A DNA stretch of 21,390 bases from an uncultured Clostridium sp. (GTDB lineage Bacteria; Bacillota_A; Clostridia; TANB77; CAG-508). Numbering within the stretch: the first letter of the stretch is position 1; every line of letters begins with the position of its first letter. The DNA lies in assembly GCA_946491915.1 (NCBI GenBank), contig CAMLYR010000017.1, forward strand, positions 1 through 21,390, read 5' to 3'. Below are positions 1 to 7,430 of this stretch, in pieces. The notes beneath the pieces were generated by a model, which saw only the letters and a program-made list of their open reading frames with translations, made no database searches and was not told the origin of the DNA. The position numbers and the translations under genes are program-made.

Positions 1-1
1 A

Positions 2-85
2 GAATTTGTAATCTATGGAGCTAGCCGAGGAAATAATTCAAGAAATAATACACCTCACCTTGCTCCAAGAAACTATCGAAACTGA
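2..85 (+). CDS. 3' end of an unidentified protein (partial at window edge)
   Basis: The frame starting at base 2 stays open to a TGA at 83-85 and encodes 27 residues, including IYGASRGN and TPHLAPRNYRN. The composition (Gly/Arg/Asn-rich, with a conserved-looking PHLAPRNYR tail) looks like a real protein C-terminus. It resembles the end of secreted hydrolases such as NlpC/P60-type proteins, but that is only an impression and no family is assigned. No ATG lies in the window, so the gene begins to the left. Confidence 0.45.
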   Translation, partial: EFVIYGASRGNNSRNNTPHLAPRNYRN

Positions 86-98
86 AATCATTTAACCA

Positions 99-127
99 TT
101 GACAGTTCTGAAAAACAATGGTAAATA
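99..127 (+). promoter_or_regulatory. Putative promoter of the M20 peptidase gene
   Basis: A perfect -35 TTGACA (99-104) is followed after 17 bases by a weak -10 TAAATA (122-127). A 7-bp inverted repeat (ACCATTG at 95-101, CAATGGT at 116-122) brackets the spacer and could be an operator. The poor -10 makes this tentative. Confidence 0.35.
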
Positions 128-162
128 ATAAGTATTAATAGGATATTTAAATTGTATTTTTA

Positions 163-182
163 TAGAAAAAGCAATTTTTCTA
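163..182 (+). terminator. Small AT hairpin before the M20 gene
   Basis: An 8-bp stem (TAGAAAAA 163-170, TTTTTCTA 175-182) has a GCAA tetraloop, with its T-run inside the right arm. It could end the upstream transcript or be a leader hairpin just ahead of the Shine-Dalgarno (AAGGAG, near 191-198). The stem is only A/T-rich, so function is uncertain. Confidence 0.25.
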
Positions 183-203
183 TTTAATACGAAAGGAGTT
201 TTT

Positions 204-1604
204 ATGTTAGATAATTATATAAAAAATACCAAGGAAGAAATGATACAAAAACTTCAAGAATTAATCCAAATTCCAAGTGTATATGCTGAATCTAAAAATC
301 CCTTAATGCCTTTTGGAGAAAATGCCAATAAAGCATTAGAATATATGTTAGACCTAGGAAACAAGTTAGGTTTTAGAACTAAAAATATAGATGGCTATTG
401 TGGATATATCGAGTTTGGAGAAGGTGAAGAAATGCTAGGAATTATAGGTCATTTAGATGTTGTTCCTAGTGGTGATAATTGGACTTACCCACCTTTTTCT
501 GCAACAATCTTTGATAATAAAATTTATGGTAGAGGTGCTATTGATGATAAAGGACCAGTTATTGCTTCTTTGTATGCGATGAAATATGTATTAGATAATT
601 GTAAAGTAAATAAACGTGTTCGACTAATTTTAGGTTTAAATGAAGAAAATGATTGGAAATGTATCGATTATTATAAAGCACATGAAGAATCTCCTACAAT
701 TGGATTTAGCCCAGATGCTGACTTTCCTTGTATTTATGCTGAAAAAGCAATTCTAACGCCATATTTTTCAATGGATTATTCTACTCAAAATTCACCAATT
801 ACAATCCAAGAAATTGATTGTAACCATAATGCCATTAATGTTGTCCCTAAAATTTGTAGTACTATCTTAAAAATTGATTCTAGCATTATGATGGAACATT
901 TTATTAAGAATATTAAGCAAATATTAGATAACTATGATTTTGACATTGATATCTACAAATTAAATGATGAAGAAGTCAAATTAACTTCACATGGTATTGG
1001 TGCTCATGCTGCTCACCCTAATTTAGGTGTTAATGCCATTTCACGATTAGTTGTTGTTTTAGATGCGTTATTTAAAAGCTATGATTGTTCTATAGAATTA
1101 TTTGATTTCTTTACAAAATATATTCACACAGAATATGATGGTAAAAGCTTGGATATGAATGATAAAGATGAATCTGGTACATTAACTTTAAATGTTGGAA
1201 AAATCAGTATTGAAAATAACATTTTGAAAATAGGATTAAATTTAAGAATCCCCATTCATACTTCTATTGAGAATATAGAAAAAAGATTTTTAGATTGTTT
1301 ATCTGATTATAAAAATATCACATATAAAAAAGTTGATTCTAAACCTGCACTATATATTCCAAAAGATAATTATTTGGTTAAGACACTTTGTGATATCTAT
1401 AATGAAGAAGCAAATTCTTATTTAGAGCCAATTGCAATTGGTGGTGCCACATATGCTAGAGCTTTTGATAATTGTGTTTCTTTCGGAGCCAATCTTCCTG
1501 GTCAAAAAGATATGTGTCATCAAACAGATGAATTTATTTCCATTGATAATTTACTATTTGCATGTAAGGTATATGCCAAAGCAATTTGTGAATTAGGAAA
1601 ATAA
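204..1604 (+). CDS. pepV: PepV/Sapep-like M20 dinuclear metallo-dipeptidase
   Basis: This cytoplasmic peptidase of family M20 should remove N-terminal residues from dipeptides or short peptides using two metal ions. At 466 residues it matches the usual PepV length. Visible motifs are GHLDVVP with metal ligand H83 and D85, GRGAIDDKGP (D114/D115), the LGLNEEND segment with catalytic and metal Glu (E147/E148), SPDADFP (D171/D173) and the C-terminal CHQTDE (H439). The inserted lid domain (about 190-380) contains the HGIGAHAAHPN stretch typical of the family. The ATG at 204 has a good Shine-Dalgarno (AAAGGAG) six bases upstream. It is a single gene, convergent with ftsH across a foldback repeat. 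Exact substrate is not predictable; Xaa-His or general dipeptidase are both possible. Confidence 0.88.
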   Translation: MLDNYIKNTKEEMIQKLQELIQIPSVYAESKNPLMPFGENANKALEYMLDLGNKLGFRTKNIDGYCGYIEFGEGEEMLGIIGHLDVVPSGDNWTYPPFSATIFDNKIYGRGAIDDKGPVIASLYAMKYVLDNCKVNKRVRLILGLNEENDWKCIDYYKAHEESPTIGFSPDADFPCIYAEKAILTPYFSMDYSTQNSPITIQEIDCNHNAINVVPKICSTILKIDSSIMMEHFIKNIKQILDNYDFDIDIYKLNDEEVKLTSHGIGAHAAHPNLGVNAISRLVVVLDALFKSYDCSIELFDFFTKYIHTEYDGKSLDMNDKDESGTLTLNVGKISIENNILKIGLNLRIPIHTSIENIEKRFLDCLSDYKNITYKKVDSKPALYIPKDNYLVKTLCDIYNEEANSYLEPIAIGGATYARAFDNCVSFGANLPGQKDMCHQTDEFISIDNLLFACKVYAKAICELGK

Positions 1605-1628
1605 AATATCTACCTCTAACATGGTATT

Positions 1629-1831
1629 TCAACCAAGGAATATATCTATTTATAATAATATGTCGAATGTGATAGGAAAATTATTAGAAACTCTTAAATA
1701 ATTTTATGGAAAATGTTCGCGTCGAGCGTAGCGAAGACTAAGTGAAAGGGTGCCATCAAATTATTTTAGATTTTCTTATGATTTGTATTGAACTGAGACA
1801 TTTGTTATAAATAGATATATTCCTTGGTTGA
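1629..1831. repeat. ~200-bp foldback (MITE-like) element between convergent genes
   Basis: The ends are a perfect 27-bp inverted repeat (1629-1655 and 1805-1831, outer end TCAACCAAGG). Further partial complementarity continues inward (for example AAATAATTTTATGG against an AAATAATTTGATGG complement). The centre carries a GC-richer block around 1718-1740 with a TTCGC...GCGAA mini-stem. There is no open reading frame of note. A short TAACAT occurs 6-7 bases outside each end (1617-1622, 1839-1844), which may or may not be a target duplication. It fills most of the 259-base gap between the M20 gene and ftsH, and its transcript could form a long hairpin that helps end both convergent transcripts. 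Confidence 0.6.
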
Positions 1832-1863
1832 GAAAGTTTAACATAAGAAGCACAGGTCAAACC

Positions 1864-3672
1864 TTATGCTTCCTCAAAAATTTGATTAAATTCTTGTTCA
1901 TTAATCTTTTCTTTTTGTAATAATGTTTCAGCAATTTTATCTAATTTATCTCTATGTTCTTTTAATAAAGTAATGGCATCATTATATGCTGTATCAATTA
2001 ATGTTTTTACTTCTTCTCCTATTTTATCTCCAATGTTTTCACCAAACATTTGCATTTCATAAGGCTCTTTACCTTGGAAATCAATTGGTCCTAATTTATC
2101 ACTCATACCATATTTCGTTACCATATCTCTTGCAATTTGTGTCGCTACTTCAATATCATTACTTGCTCCTGTAGAGATATCATTTAACACTAATCTTTCA
2201 GCAGCCCTACCACCTAGAAGAGCAATTAATTTTTCTTGCATTTCTGTTTTTGAAATATAGTATTTATCTTCATTTGATTTATACATGGTATATCCACCAG
2301 CAACACCTCTAGGGATAATAGATACTTCTTTTACATTCGTTTGTGTTGGTAAATATCTACTAACAACAGCATGTCCAGCTTCATGATAAGCAGTTAAACG
2401 TTTATCTTTATCTGAGATAACTCTTTCTCTTTTTTCTAGTCCTACTGTTACCTTTTTAACAGCTTCTTCTATATCATCATTCTCGATTTCCTCATGTTTA
2501 GCTTTTGTTGCTACAATTGCTGCTTCATTTAGGATATTTTCAAGCTCTGCTCCTGTAAAGCCTGCTGTATCTTCTGCAATACTTTCTAAATTAACATCAT
2601 CTGCCAATTTTTTATCTTTACTATGAATTTTTAAAATATCTAATCTTCCCTTTAAATCTGGTGTTGGTATGGTAATTTGTCTATCAAATCTTCCTGGTCT
2701 TAATAATGCTTTATCTAGCATTTCTGGTCTGTTAGTTGCGGCTAAAACAATTATCGTTTCTTCAGAACCAAATCCATCCATTTCTACTAACAATTGATTT
2801 AAGGTTTGATTGTTTTCTGATTCTGCACCATTATTTGATGTTCTTCTTGAACCAATAGCATCAATTTCATCTATAAAAACAATACATGGTGCTAATTTTC
2901 TTGCTTTTTCAAATAATTTTCTAACACGAGAAGCACCTAATCCTGCAAACATTTCAATAAATTCCGAACCACTCATAGAAATAAATGGCACATCTGCTTC
3001 TCCTGCAATTGCCTTAGCAATTAATGTCTTTCCTGTTCCTGGTTTACCATATAATAGTATACCTTTTGGGACTCTTGCTCCCATTTTCGTGTATTTTTCT
3101 GGTCTTTTTAAAAAATCTACAATTTCAATTAATTCTCCTTTTTCCTCTTCTAATCCTGCAACATCATCAAATCTTACTTTTGTTTTTCTTTCTGTTTCAT
3201 CATATACTTTTCCTTTTTCTCCAATTCCTTGCATTTTAAATATCATGATAAATAAAGCTACCATGATAATTGTTGGAAGGATTGAAAACAATGTTGTTGG
3301 TAATTGTGCAAGAAAACTTTGTGGGTTTTGAATTAATTCTATTTCATTCCCTTCTGCCACTTTTGTTTGAATTAATGTAATAAATGCTTCTGTATCTGGA
3401 ATAATGGCTGTTTTCTCTTCTTCTTCATTTCTAATGGTTATCTTGGCAGTTCTACTTCCTGTTGTTAATTCTACTTTTTCAACATTCCCATAAGAAATTT
3501 CTTTGATTAAATCTGTATATGCTAATGTATCTTCATCATCTTCTTTATTATTTTCATTATAGATAATGACTCCTGTTACAGCTACCGCAAGTAAGATAAC
3601 CAGTCCAATTACTGATAAAAGTAATTTTTTATTTTTGTCTTTTTCGTTATTTTTATTCTTATCTTTATTCAT
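1864..3672 (-). CDS. ftsH: FtsH ATP-dependent membrane zinc metalloprotease
   Basis: FtsH forms a membrane-anchored hexamer that unfolds and degrades damaged or regulated proteins. At 602 residues it is a normal Gram-positive length. In order: a Lys/Asn-rich cytoplasmic N-terminus (1-16), membrane segment 1 (about 17-38), an extracytoplasmic domain, membrane segment 2 (about 127-146), an AAA+ module with Walker A GKPGTGKT (209-216), Walker B IVFIDE (264-269) and second region of homology RPGRFDRQ (325-332), then the protease domain with HEAGH (430-434) and a likely third zinc ligand D506. Oddities: Walker A reads GKPGTGKT rather than GPPGTGKT, and the pore loop reads MFAGLG instead of the usual MFVGVG. 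It is the last gene after alr and the DUF1189 gene, 34 bases downstream of the latter, so it is probably cotranscribed. Confidence 0.96.
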   Translation of the reverse strand: MNKDKNKNNEKDKNKKLLLSVIGLVILLAVAVTGVIIYNENNKEDDEDTLAYTDLIKEISYGNVEKVELTTGSRTAKITIRNEEEEKTAIIPDTEAFITLIQTKVAEGNEIELIQNPQSFLAQLPTTLFSILPTIIMVALFIMIFKMQGIGEKGKVYDETERKTKVRFDDVAGLEEEKGELIEIVDFLKRPEKYTKMGARVPKGILLYGKPGTGKTLIAKAIAGEADVPFISMSGSEFIEMFAGLGASRVRKLFEKARKLAPCIVFIDEIDAIGSRRTSNNGAESENNQTLNQLLVEMDGFGSEETIIVLAATNRPEMLDKALLRPGRFDRQITIPTPDLKGRLDILKIHSKDKKLADDVNLESIAEDTAGFTGAELENILNEAAIVATKAKHEEIENDDIEEAVKKVTVGLEKRERVISDKDKRLTAYHEAGHAVVSRYLPTQTNVKEVSIIPRGVAGGYTMYKSNEDKYYISKTEMQEKLIALLGGRAAERLVLNDISTGASNDIEVATQIARDMVTKYGMSDKLGPIDFQGKEPYEMQMFGENIGDKIGEEVKTLIDTAYNDAITLLKEHRDKLDKIAETLLQKEKINEQEFNQIFEEA

Positions 3673-3706
3673 TTTTTACTCATTCCTTTCCTATGTCCAT
3701 TCCATC

Positions 3707-4804
3707 TTATGCATTAGAACCTTCTGGTTCATCGTTTTTTACATTACCCTTACTCTCTTTCTTTTCTTCTTTTTTATCTTTTGCATCTTCTTTATCCTTT
3801 TTTTGTCTTTCTTTTTTCTCTTCTTGTTCGTCCTTCTTCTCTTTTTCTTGTTCTTCTAATTCCTTTTTTACAATTTGCTGTGCTTCTACTATCTTCATGA
3901 CTTCAGCTTGTTTTTTCATTAGGTCCGTTTTTAAAATAAATATAGCTGCTAATAAATAAATGGTTGCTACTGTCACATACATAATGCTAAAGTATTCAAT
4001 CGTAAAGTTAAATAATACATTAACAATTAAGTAAATAATATTTAATATTGTTGATAATGTTAACGCATAAAGAGCCATATTAAATACAGCTACATATCTC
4101 ATTTTCATTTTTAATACTAACATTGTAAAATATCCAACAACACCAATGATAATCGCATACCATAAAGTATTAATAAAATACATAGCAAAACTATAGATAA
4201 ATAGACTAATAAATACACTAAAATACAAACTATTAATTTGTCCATTTTGTACATAATTTACAACATCTTGTTTACTAAATTCTGTTAGATTCATGCTATC
4301 TAGAGAGTCTTTATAATTATAAGATATTTCTCCAATCATCGTAATATTTTTTAAAACTGCTCTATCTTTTAAAACTAATGCTCCTACACCATATTCATTA
4401 ATTTGATTCAAATATTGATTAATCGTTTCTTCAGAATCTGTATTTGTATCCACAATAATCTTTCCAAATTGCTCATTTTCAATGGTAATTACATCTTCTG
4501 AATTCACCGTTAATATTCCATCCTGATACGAAAAATCTGGAAATTGATTTTCAAGATAGTTTGTTCCTTCTTGTACCATTTGATATGTTTGATACAATGT
4601 CCATACACTTAAGACAACTGCTAAAACTACGACTAATTTTGCCACAAAAGATATAGCCTTTCCTGTACCCTCTGTTGCCATTTCTGGATATTTTTCTATA
4701 TTAAAAATAGAATATTTTACTTTTTTAAAAAATCCCATTCCTTTTTGTTTTTTATATTCTTCTTTCTTTTCCTCTACTTGATTATTTTTATCTTCTGAAG
4801 CCAT
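3707..4804 (-). CDS. DUF1189-family multi-pass membrane protein
   Basis: This 365-residue integral membrane protein of unknown function belongs to the DUF1189 family (assigned from overall architecture). It has a charged N-terminus, a first membrane helix at about 51-72, an extracytoplasmic domain (about 75-195), then four or five closely spaced helices (about 197-297). The last ~65 residues are an extremely Lys/Glu/Asp-rich tail that probably forms a long charged helix or disordered region in the cytoplasm. Its start codon overlaps the stop of alr (TAATG arrangement at 4804-4806), implying translational coupling, and ftsH follows. The link to cell-wall (alr) and membrane quality-control (ftsH) genes suggests an envelope-related role, but this is inference only. 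Confidence 0.75.
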   Translation of the reverse strand: MASEDKNNQVEEKKEEYKKQKGMGFFKKVKYSIFNIEKYPEMATEGTGKAISFVAKLVVVLAVVLSVWTLYQTYQMVQEGTNYLENQFPDFSYQDGILTVNSEDVITIENEQFGKIIVDTNTDSEETINQYLNQINEYGVGALVLKDRAVLKNITMIGEISYNYKDSLDSMNLTEFSKQDVVNYVQNGQINSLYFSVFISLFIYSFAMYFINTLWYAIIIGVVGYFTMLVLKMKMRYVAVFNMALYALTLSTILNIIYLIVNVLFNFTIEYFSIMYVTVATIYLLAAIFILKTDLMKKQAEVMKIVEAQQIVKKELEEQEKEKKDEQEEKKERQKKDKEDAKDKKEEKKESKGNVKNDEPEGSNA

Positions 4805-5922
4805 TATCTGTACTCCCTTCTTACATTAGAATCTACATACTTTGGATTAATGTCAAATATTGCTTTTTCACCTATGTTTACATTTTTATCTGTTATATCA
4901 CAAGCTACATGATATGTTCCAATTCTTCCTAATACTTTACATTTATTATCACCAATTTTCACATACATATTTTGATTTTTAAAGAAATCTTTCATGTCTC
5001 TTACAATATATCTTAGCTTGTCTACCCATCGAAACATATCTCTTCCTGTTTCTATATTAATTCCATCCATATATCCTACTGGTATTAAAGCTATTTTCGT
5101 ATTTTTATTGGTTGTATATGTATTAGAATATCCAATATTAAATCCTTTAGGTAATTCTTTTATCTCTGAAACTTCTGCTTCCAAATGTGCAATTCTTTTT
5201 AATCCTAAGTTATTTCTAAAAGCAATTCTTCCTAAAAAAGCTGATCCAACTCTTACAGCATTTAAATGCATATTGGGAAATTTAATAAAAGCTGACGAAT
5301 TACAAATGTGTAACATGCCTGTTTTTATATTATTCTTCTTTAATACTTCAATCACATTCATAAATCTATCAAATTGTAATTTTGTGTATTTATCATTAAA
5401 AAAGCTAACAGAAAAATGTGAAAATGTTCCTTCTATTTCTATATTTTTTATACCTTTTAATACCTCTATCATAGAATCTCTATCAGAATAGATAAAACCA
5501 TATCTTCCAAAACCTGTATCAATTTTTAAATGTGCTCTAATTTTTCTATTTTCCTCTTTAGCTACTTCTTCTGCTACTTGTATATCCTCTTTTGAACCAA
5601 TGGTAATCATAATATGGTTATCTATTAATTTTTTTACATCTTCTTTGATTGCAGTTGAAGATAACATCAAAATATCTTCTTTGATACCTGCTTCTCTTAA
5701 TTGCAAAGCCTCTTCTATTGTAGATACTGCAAAAAATGAAATCCCATTATCTATGAGCAACTTTGTAAACTCTACTAATCCTAGCCCATATGCATTTCCC
5801 TTTACAACAGCAATAATTTTTACTTTTCTACCATTATCATCTGGTTCATTTGTTTGAGCATATTTTTTTATTTGTTCTATATTATGCACTAAATCATTTT
5901 TTTCTATAACTAAAGCTTTCAT
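4804..5922 (-). CDS. alr: Alanine racemase (PLP-dependent, divergent C-terminus)
   Basis: The enzyme interconverts L- and D-alanine to supply D-Ala for peptidoglycan. From the ATG at 5922 the protein is 372 residues, the usual length. PLP lysine K41 lies in VVKGNAYG, HLKIDTGFGRYGF is at 131-143, R224 is in the barrel, and catalytic Tyr is at exactly 265 in GYSNTYT. The family's C-terminal GR-[IV]-SMD motif is replaced by GRIGTYHV (332-339), so substrate contacts near the family's Met312 differ. Serine or another amino-acid racemase activity is therefore possible. I chose 5922 because the longer frame to 6021 merely translates a REP-like repeat, while 5922 has a strong GGAAAGGAAAG Shine-Dalgarno and begins where the family's N-terminus begins. 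It is translationally coupled to the DUF1189 gene. Confidence 0.88.
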   Translation of the reverse strand: MKALVIEKNDLVHNIEQIKKYAQTNEPDDNGRKVKIIAVVKGNAYGLGLVEFTKLLIDNGISFFAVSTIEEALQLREAGIKEDILMLSSTAIKEDVKKLIDNHIMITIGSKEDIQVAEEVAKEENRKIRAHLKIDTGFGRYGFIYSDRDSMIEVLKGIKNIEIEGTFSHFSVSFFNDKYTKLQFDRFMNVIEVLKKNNIKTGMLHICNSSAFIKFPNMHLNAVRVGSAFLGRIAFRNNLGLKRIAHLEAEVSEIKELPKGFNIGYSNTYTTNKNTKIALIPVGYMDGINIETGRDMFRWVDKLRYIVRDMKDFFKNQNMYVKIGDNKCKVLGRIGTYHVACDITDKNVNIGEKAIFDINPKYVDSNVRREYR

Positions 5923-5939
5923 TTCTTTCCTTTCCTTTT

Positions 5940-6106
5940 GGGACGTGCCAATTTGGACATTTTTTGTCCAAAAGGGACAGGTCTCCTTAATCTTGCACAC
6001 TTTGTCATACTTTATTTTCATATTTTCAATTTTTTTAGTCTACATATCCATATAATTCATTAGGGTTGTCACTTTTGAACAAAAAATGTCCAAATTGGCA
6101 CGTCCC
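5940..6106. repeat. 167-bp REP/MITE-like inverted-repeat element
   Basis: The two 35-base arms, 5940-5974 and 6072-6106, are reverse complements with a single mismatch (at 6078). Each arm begins with GGGACGTGCCAATTTGGACA and contains its own GGACA-T5-TGTCC hairpin. The GGGACGTG/TGTCC style is reminiscent of dispersed REP-type repeats of Firmicutes that are mobilised by Y1 (RAYT) transposases; that link is from memory, not tested. It lies exactly between the femX stop (6114) and the alr ribosome-binding site, so it may act as terminator, attenuator or mRNA stabiliser between them. Confidence 0.72.
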
Positions 6107-6113
6107 TAATGTA

Positions 6114-7178
6114 TCATTTTTGATTTAAACTTTTTCTCTTTAATTGTCTTAATGTTCTAAAAGCTTTTTCTGAAAATTTATACAATTTGTATTTTAATGG
6201 TTTAAAAGGATAATATACTTCTCCTATAAATTCTGTAAATGTCGCACCAAATCCTTTTTTAAATCTATATAATCCATATTGTGGATGGCTTTCATCTACA
6301 ACACCTGATACCCCTCTAAAATCATAAATATCATCATGTCTTGCAATTGCCATTTTAATCATCGTCCATTGCAATAAATAATTTGGCATTAGATTTCTAT
6401 GTTGATTACTGCTTGCACCATATAAATACCATGTTTTATTACCATAAAAGATTGGAATGACACCTGCTATTGGTTCTCCCTCATAATACGCCATTAACAC
6501 TTTCATATGTTCTGGACCTAAGCAATCATACATTTTTTCAAAATACGCCAATGGTCTAATGATAAAGCCATCTCTTTCCCCAGTTTCCACCATAATTCTG
6601 TGGAAATCTTTTAAATCTTCTTTTGTTCCATCTTTTACAGTGACACCTTTTCTTCCTGCTAACCTTATATTATATCTCCATTTTTGATGAAATCCTGCCA
6701 TAATCTCTTCTTCTGTTTTACCTTTTATATCTAAACGGAATACATATCTTGGTTGTATTTCATCTTTAAAATCTTTGGCATCATCTTTAATTTTATATCC
6801 TAAATCTGTAACGACTTTTCTACATTCTTGGTCATCACTTACAATATCTGGTTCTGTTCTTAATACAAACGCATTATATTTTTTAGCTAATTCTTTTGCC
6901 CCATCTGTTAATTGTTTCATGACATTTTCATCATGGATATCACAAACTGGTCCTCTTGATGAATACATCATATTTCCAAATATAGGCATTTTTCTTACCC
7001 ATACACATAAAGAACCAATAATATTTTTGTTTTCATCTTCAGCCAATATGACTTCTGGCTTCCAATTTGGCTTTTTTACTTCTGCCCATTCTAATGATTG
7101 TTGAAAGTTACATCTTTCATGTCCTTCTAAAAATTTTTTATATTCTTCTATTGATTTTTCATCTGTTACAAATCTCAT
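6114..7178 (-). CDS. FemABX-family peptidoglycan bridge aminoacyltransferase
   Basis: This 354-residue protein has the two-GNAT-fold organisation of the FemA/FemX (MurM/FmhB) family, which transfer amino acids from aminoacyl-tRNA to the stem lysine of lipid II or nascent peptidoglycan at the cytoplasmic membrane face. Supporting segments are the early CNFQQSLEWAEVKKPNW box, the GPVCD loop, HQKWRYNIRLAGRKGV in the centre (the family's K/R-W-R-N-I-x-x-A region), and PIFYGNKTWYLYGAS...NLMPNYLLQW followed by YDFRGV in the second domain. It lacks the coiled-coil hairpin insert of FemA, as FemX-like members do. Strong AGGAGG Shine-Dalgarno upstream of the ATG at 7178. It is the first gene ahead of alr, in line with a cell-wall cross-bridge role. 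The amino acid added cannot be read from sequence. Confidence 0.87.
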   Translation of the reverse strand: MRFVTDEKSIEEYKKFLEGHERCNFQQSLEWAEVKKPNWKPEVILAEDENKNIIGSLCVWVRKMPIFGNMMYSSRGPVCDIHDENVMKQLTDGAKELAKKYNAFVLRTEPDIVSDDQECRKVVTDLGYKIKDDAKDFKDEIQPRYVFRLDIKGKTEEEIMAGFHQKWRYNIRLAGRKGVTVKDGTKEDLKDFHRIMVETGERDGFIIRPLAYFEKMYDCLGPEHMKVLMAYYEGEPIAGVIPIFYGNKTWYLYGASSNQHRNLMPNYLLQWTMIKMAIARHDDIYDFRGVSGVVDESHPQYGLYRFKKGFGATFTEFIGEVYYPFKPLKYKLYKFSEKAFRTLRQLKRKSLNQK

Positions 7179-7216
7179 GTTTTTCTCTTCCTCCTAGCTA
7201 TTTGCAATACATGAGT

Positions 7217-7245
7217 ATTTTACACCAATATGTAGTTTTTTACAA
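7217..7245 (-). promoter_or_regulatory. Promoter of femX-like gene
   Basis: On the minus strand, -35 TTGTAA (7245-7240) is followed by a 17-base spacer and -10 TAAAAT (7222-7217), ending 38 bases before the ATG. It probably drives femX and, past the repeat, alr, the DUF1189 gene and ftsH. Confidence 0.6.
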
Positions 7246-7332
7246 GTAATTTATGTTATTTTTTGGTGAATTCTTGATGCTTTATATCTTTTACTCTAAT
7301 AAGATTCGTATATATCTTTAATGCAGAACAAC

Positions 7333-7364
7333 AAAAAAAGATTATAAGTGATTACCTTATAATC
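7333..7364 (-). terminator. Rho-independent terminator of the pel operon
   Basis: On the minus strand a perfect 9-bp stem GATTATAAG/CTTATAATC with a 7-base loop is followed by seven T residues. It starts 66 bases after the pelG stop codon and insulates pel from the femX promoter. Confidence 0.85.
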
Positions 7365-7430
7365 CTTCTTTTCAAGCTTAAACTGTTATTGTAACAAATT
7401 GCTTCAACTCTCATTTGTGCACCATTGTTT

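Noticed and set aside
95..122. ACCATTG/CAATGGT inverted repeat as a terminator
   Set aside because: Only 7 bp with a 14-base loop and no T-run; kept only as a possible operator around the promoter spacer.
1718..1740. GC-rich block in the foldback as a tRNA or coding fragment
   Set aside because: No cloverleaf, no anticodon arm and no open frame; only a 5-bp TTCGC/GCGAA stem.
1986..5857. Plus-strand open frames across the ftsH, DUF1189 and alr genes
   Set aside because: They are antisense shadows of well-supported genes, rich in Phe/Leu/Ser as expected from reversing Lys/Glu-rich coding sequence, and have no ribosome sites or family motifs.
5923..6021. 33-residue N-terminal extension of alanine racemase
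   Set aside because: It translates the REP-like inverted repeat. The ATG at 5922 has a strong Shine-Dalgarno and matches the family's start and Tyr265 numbering.
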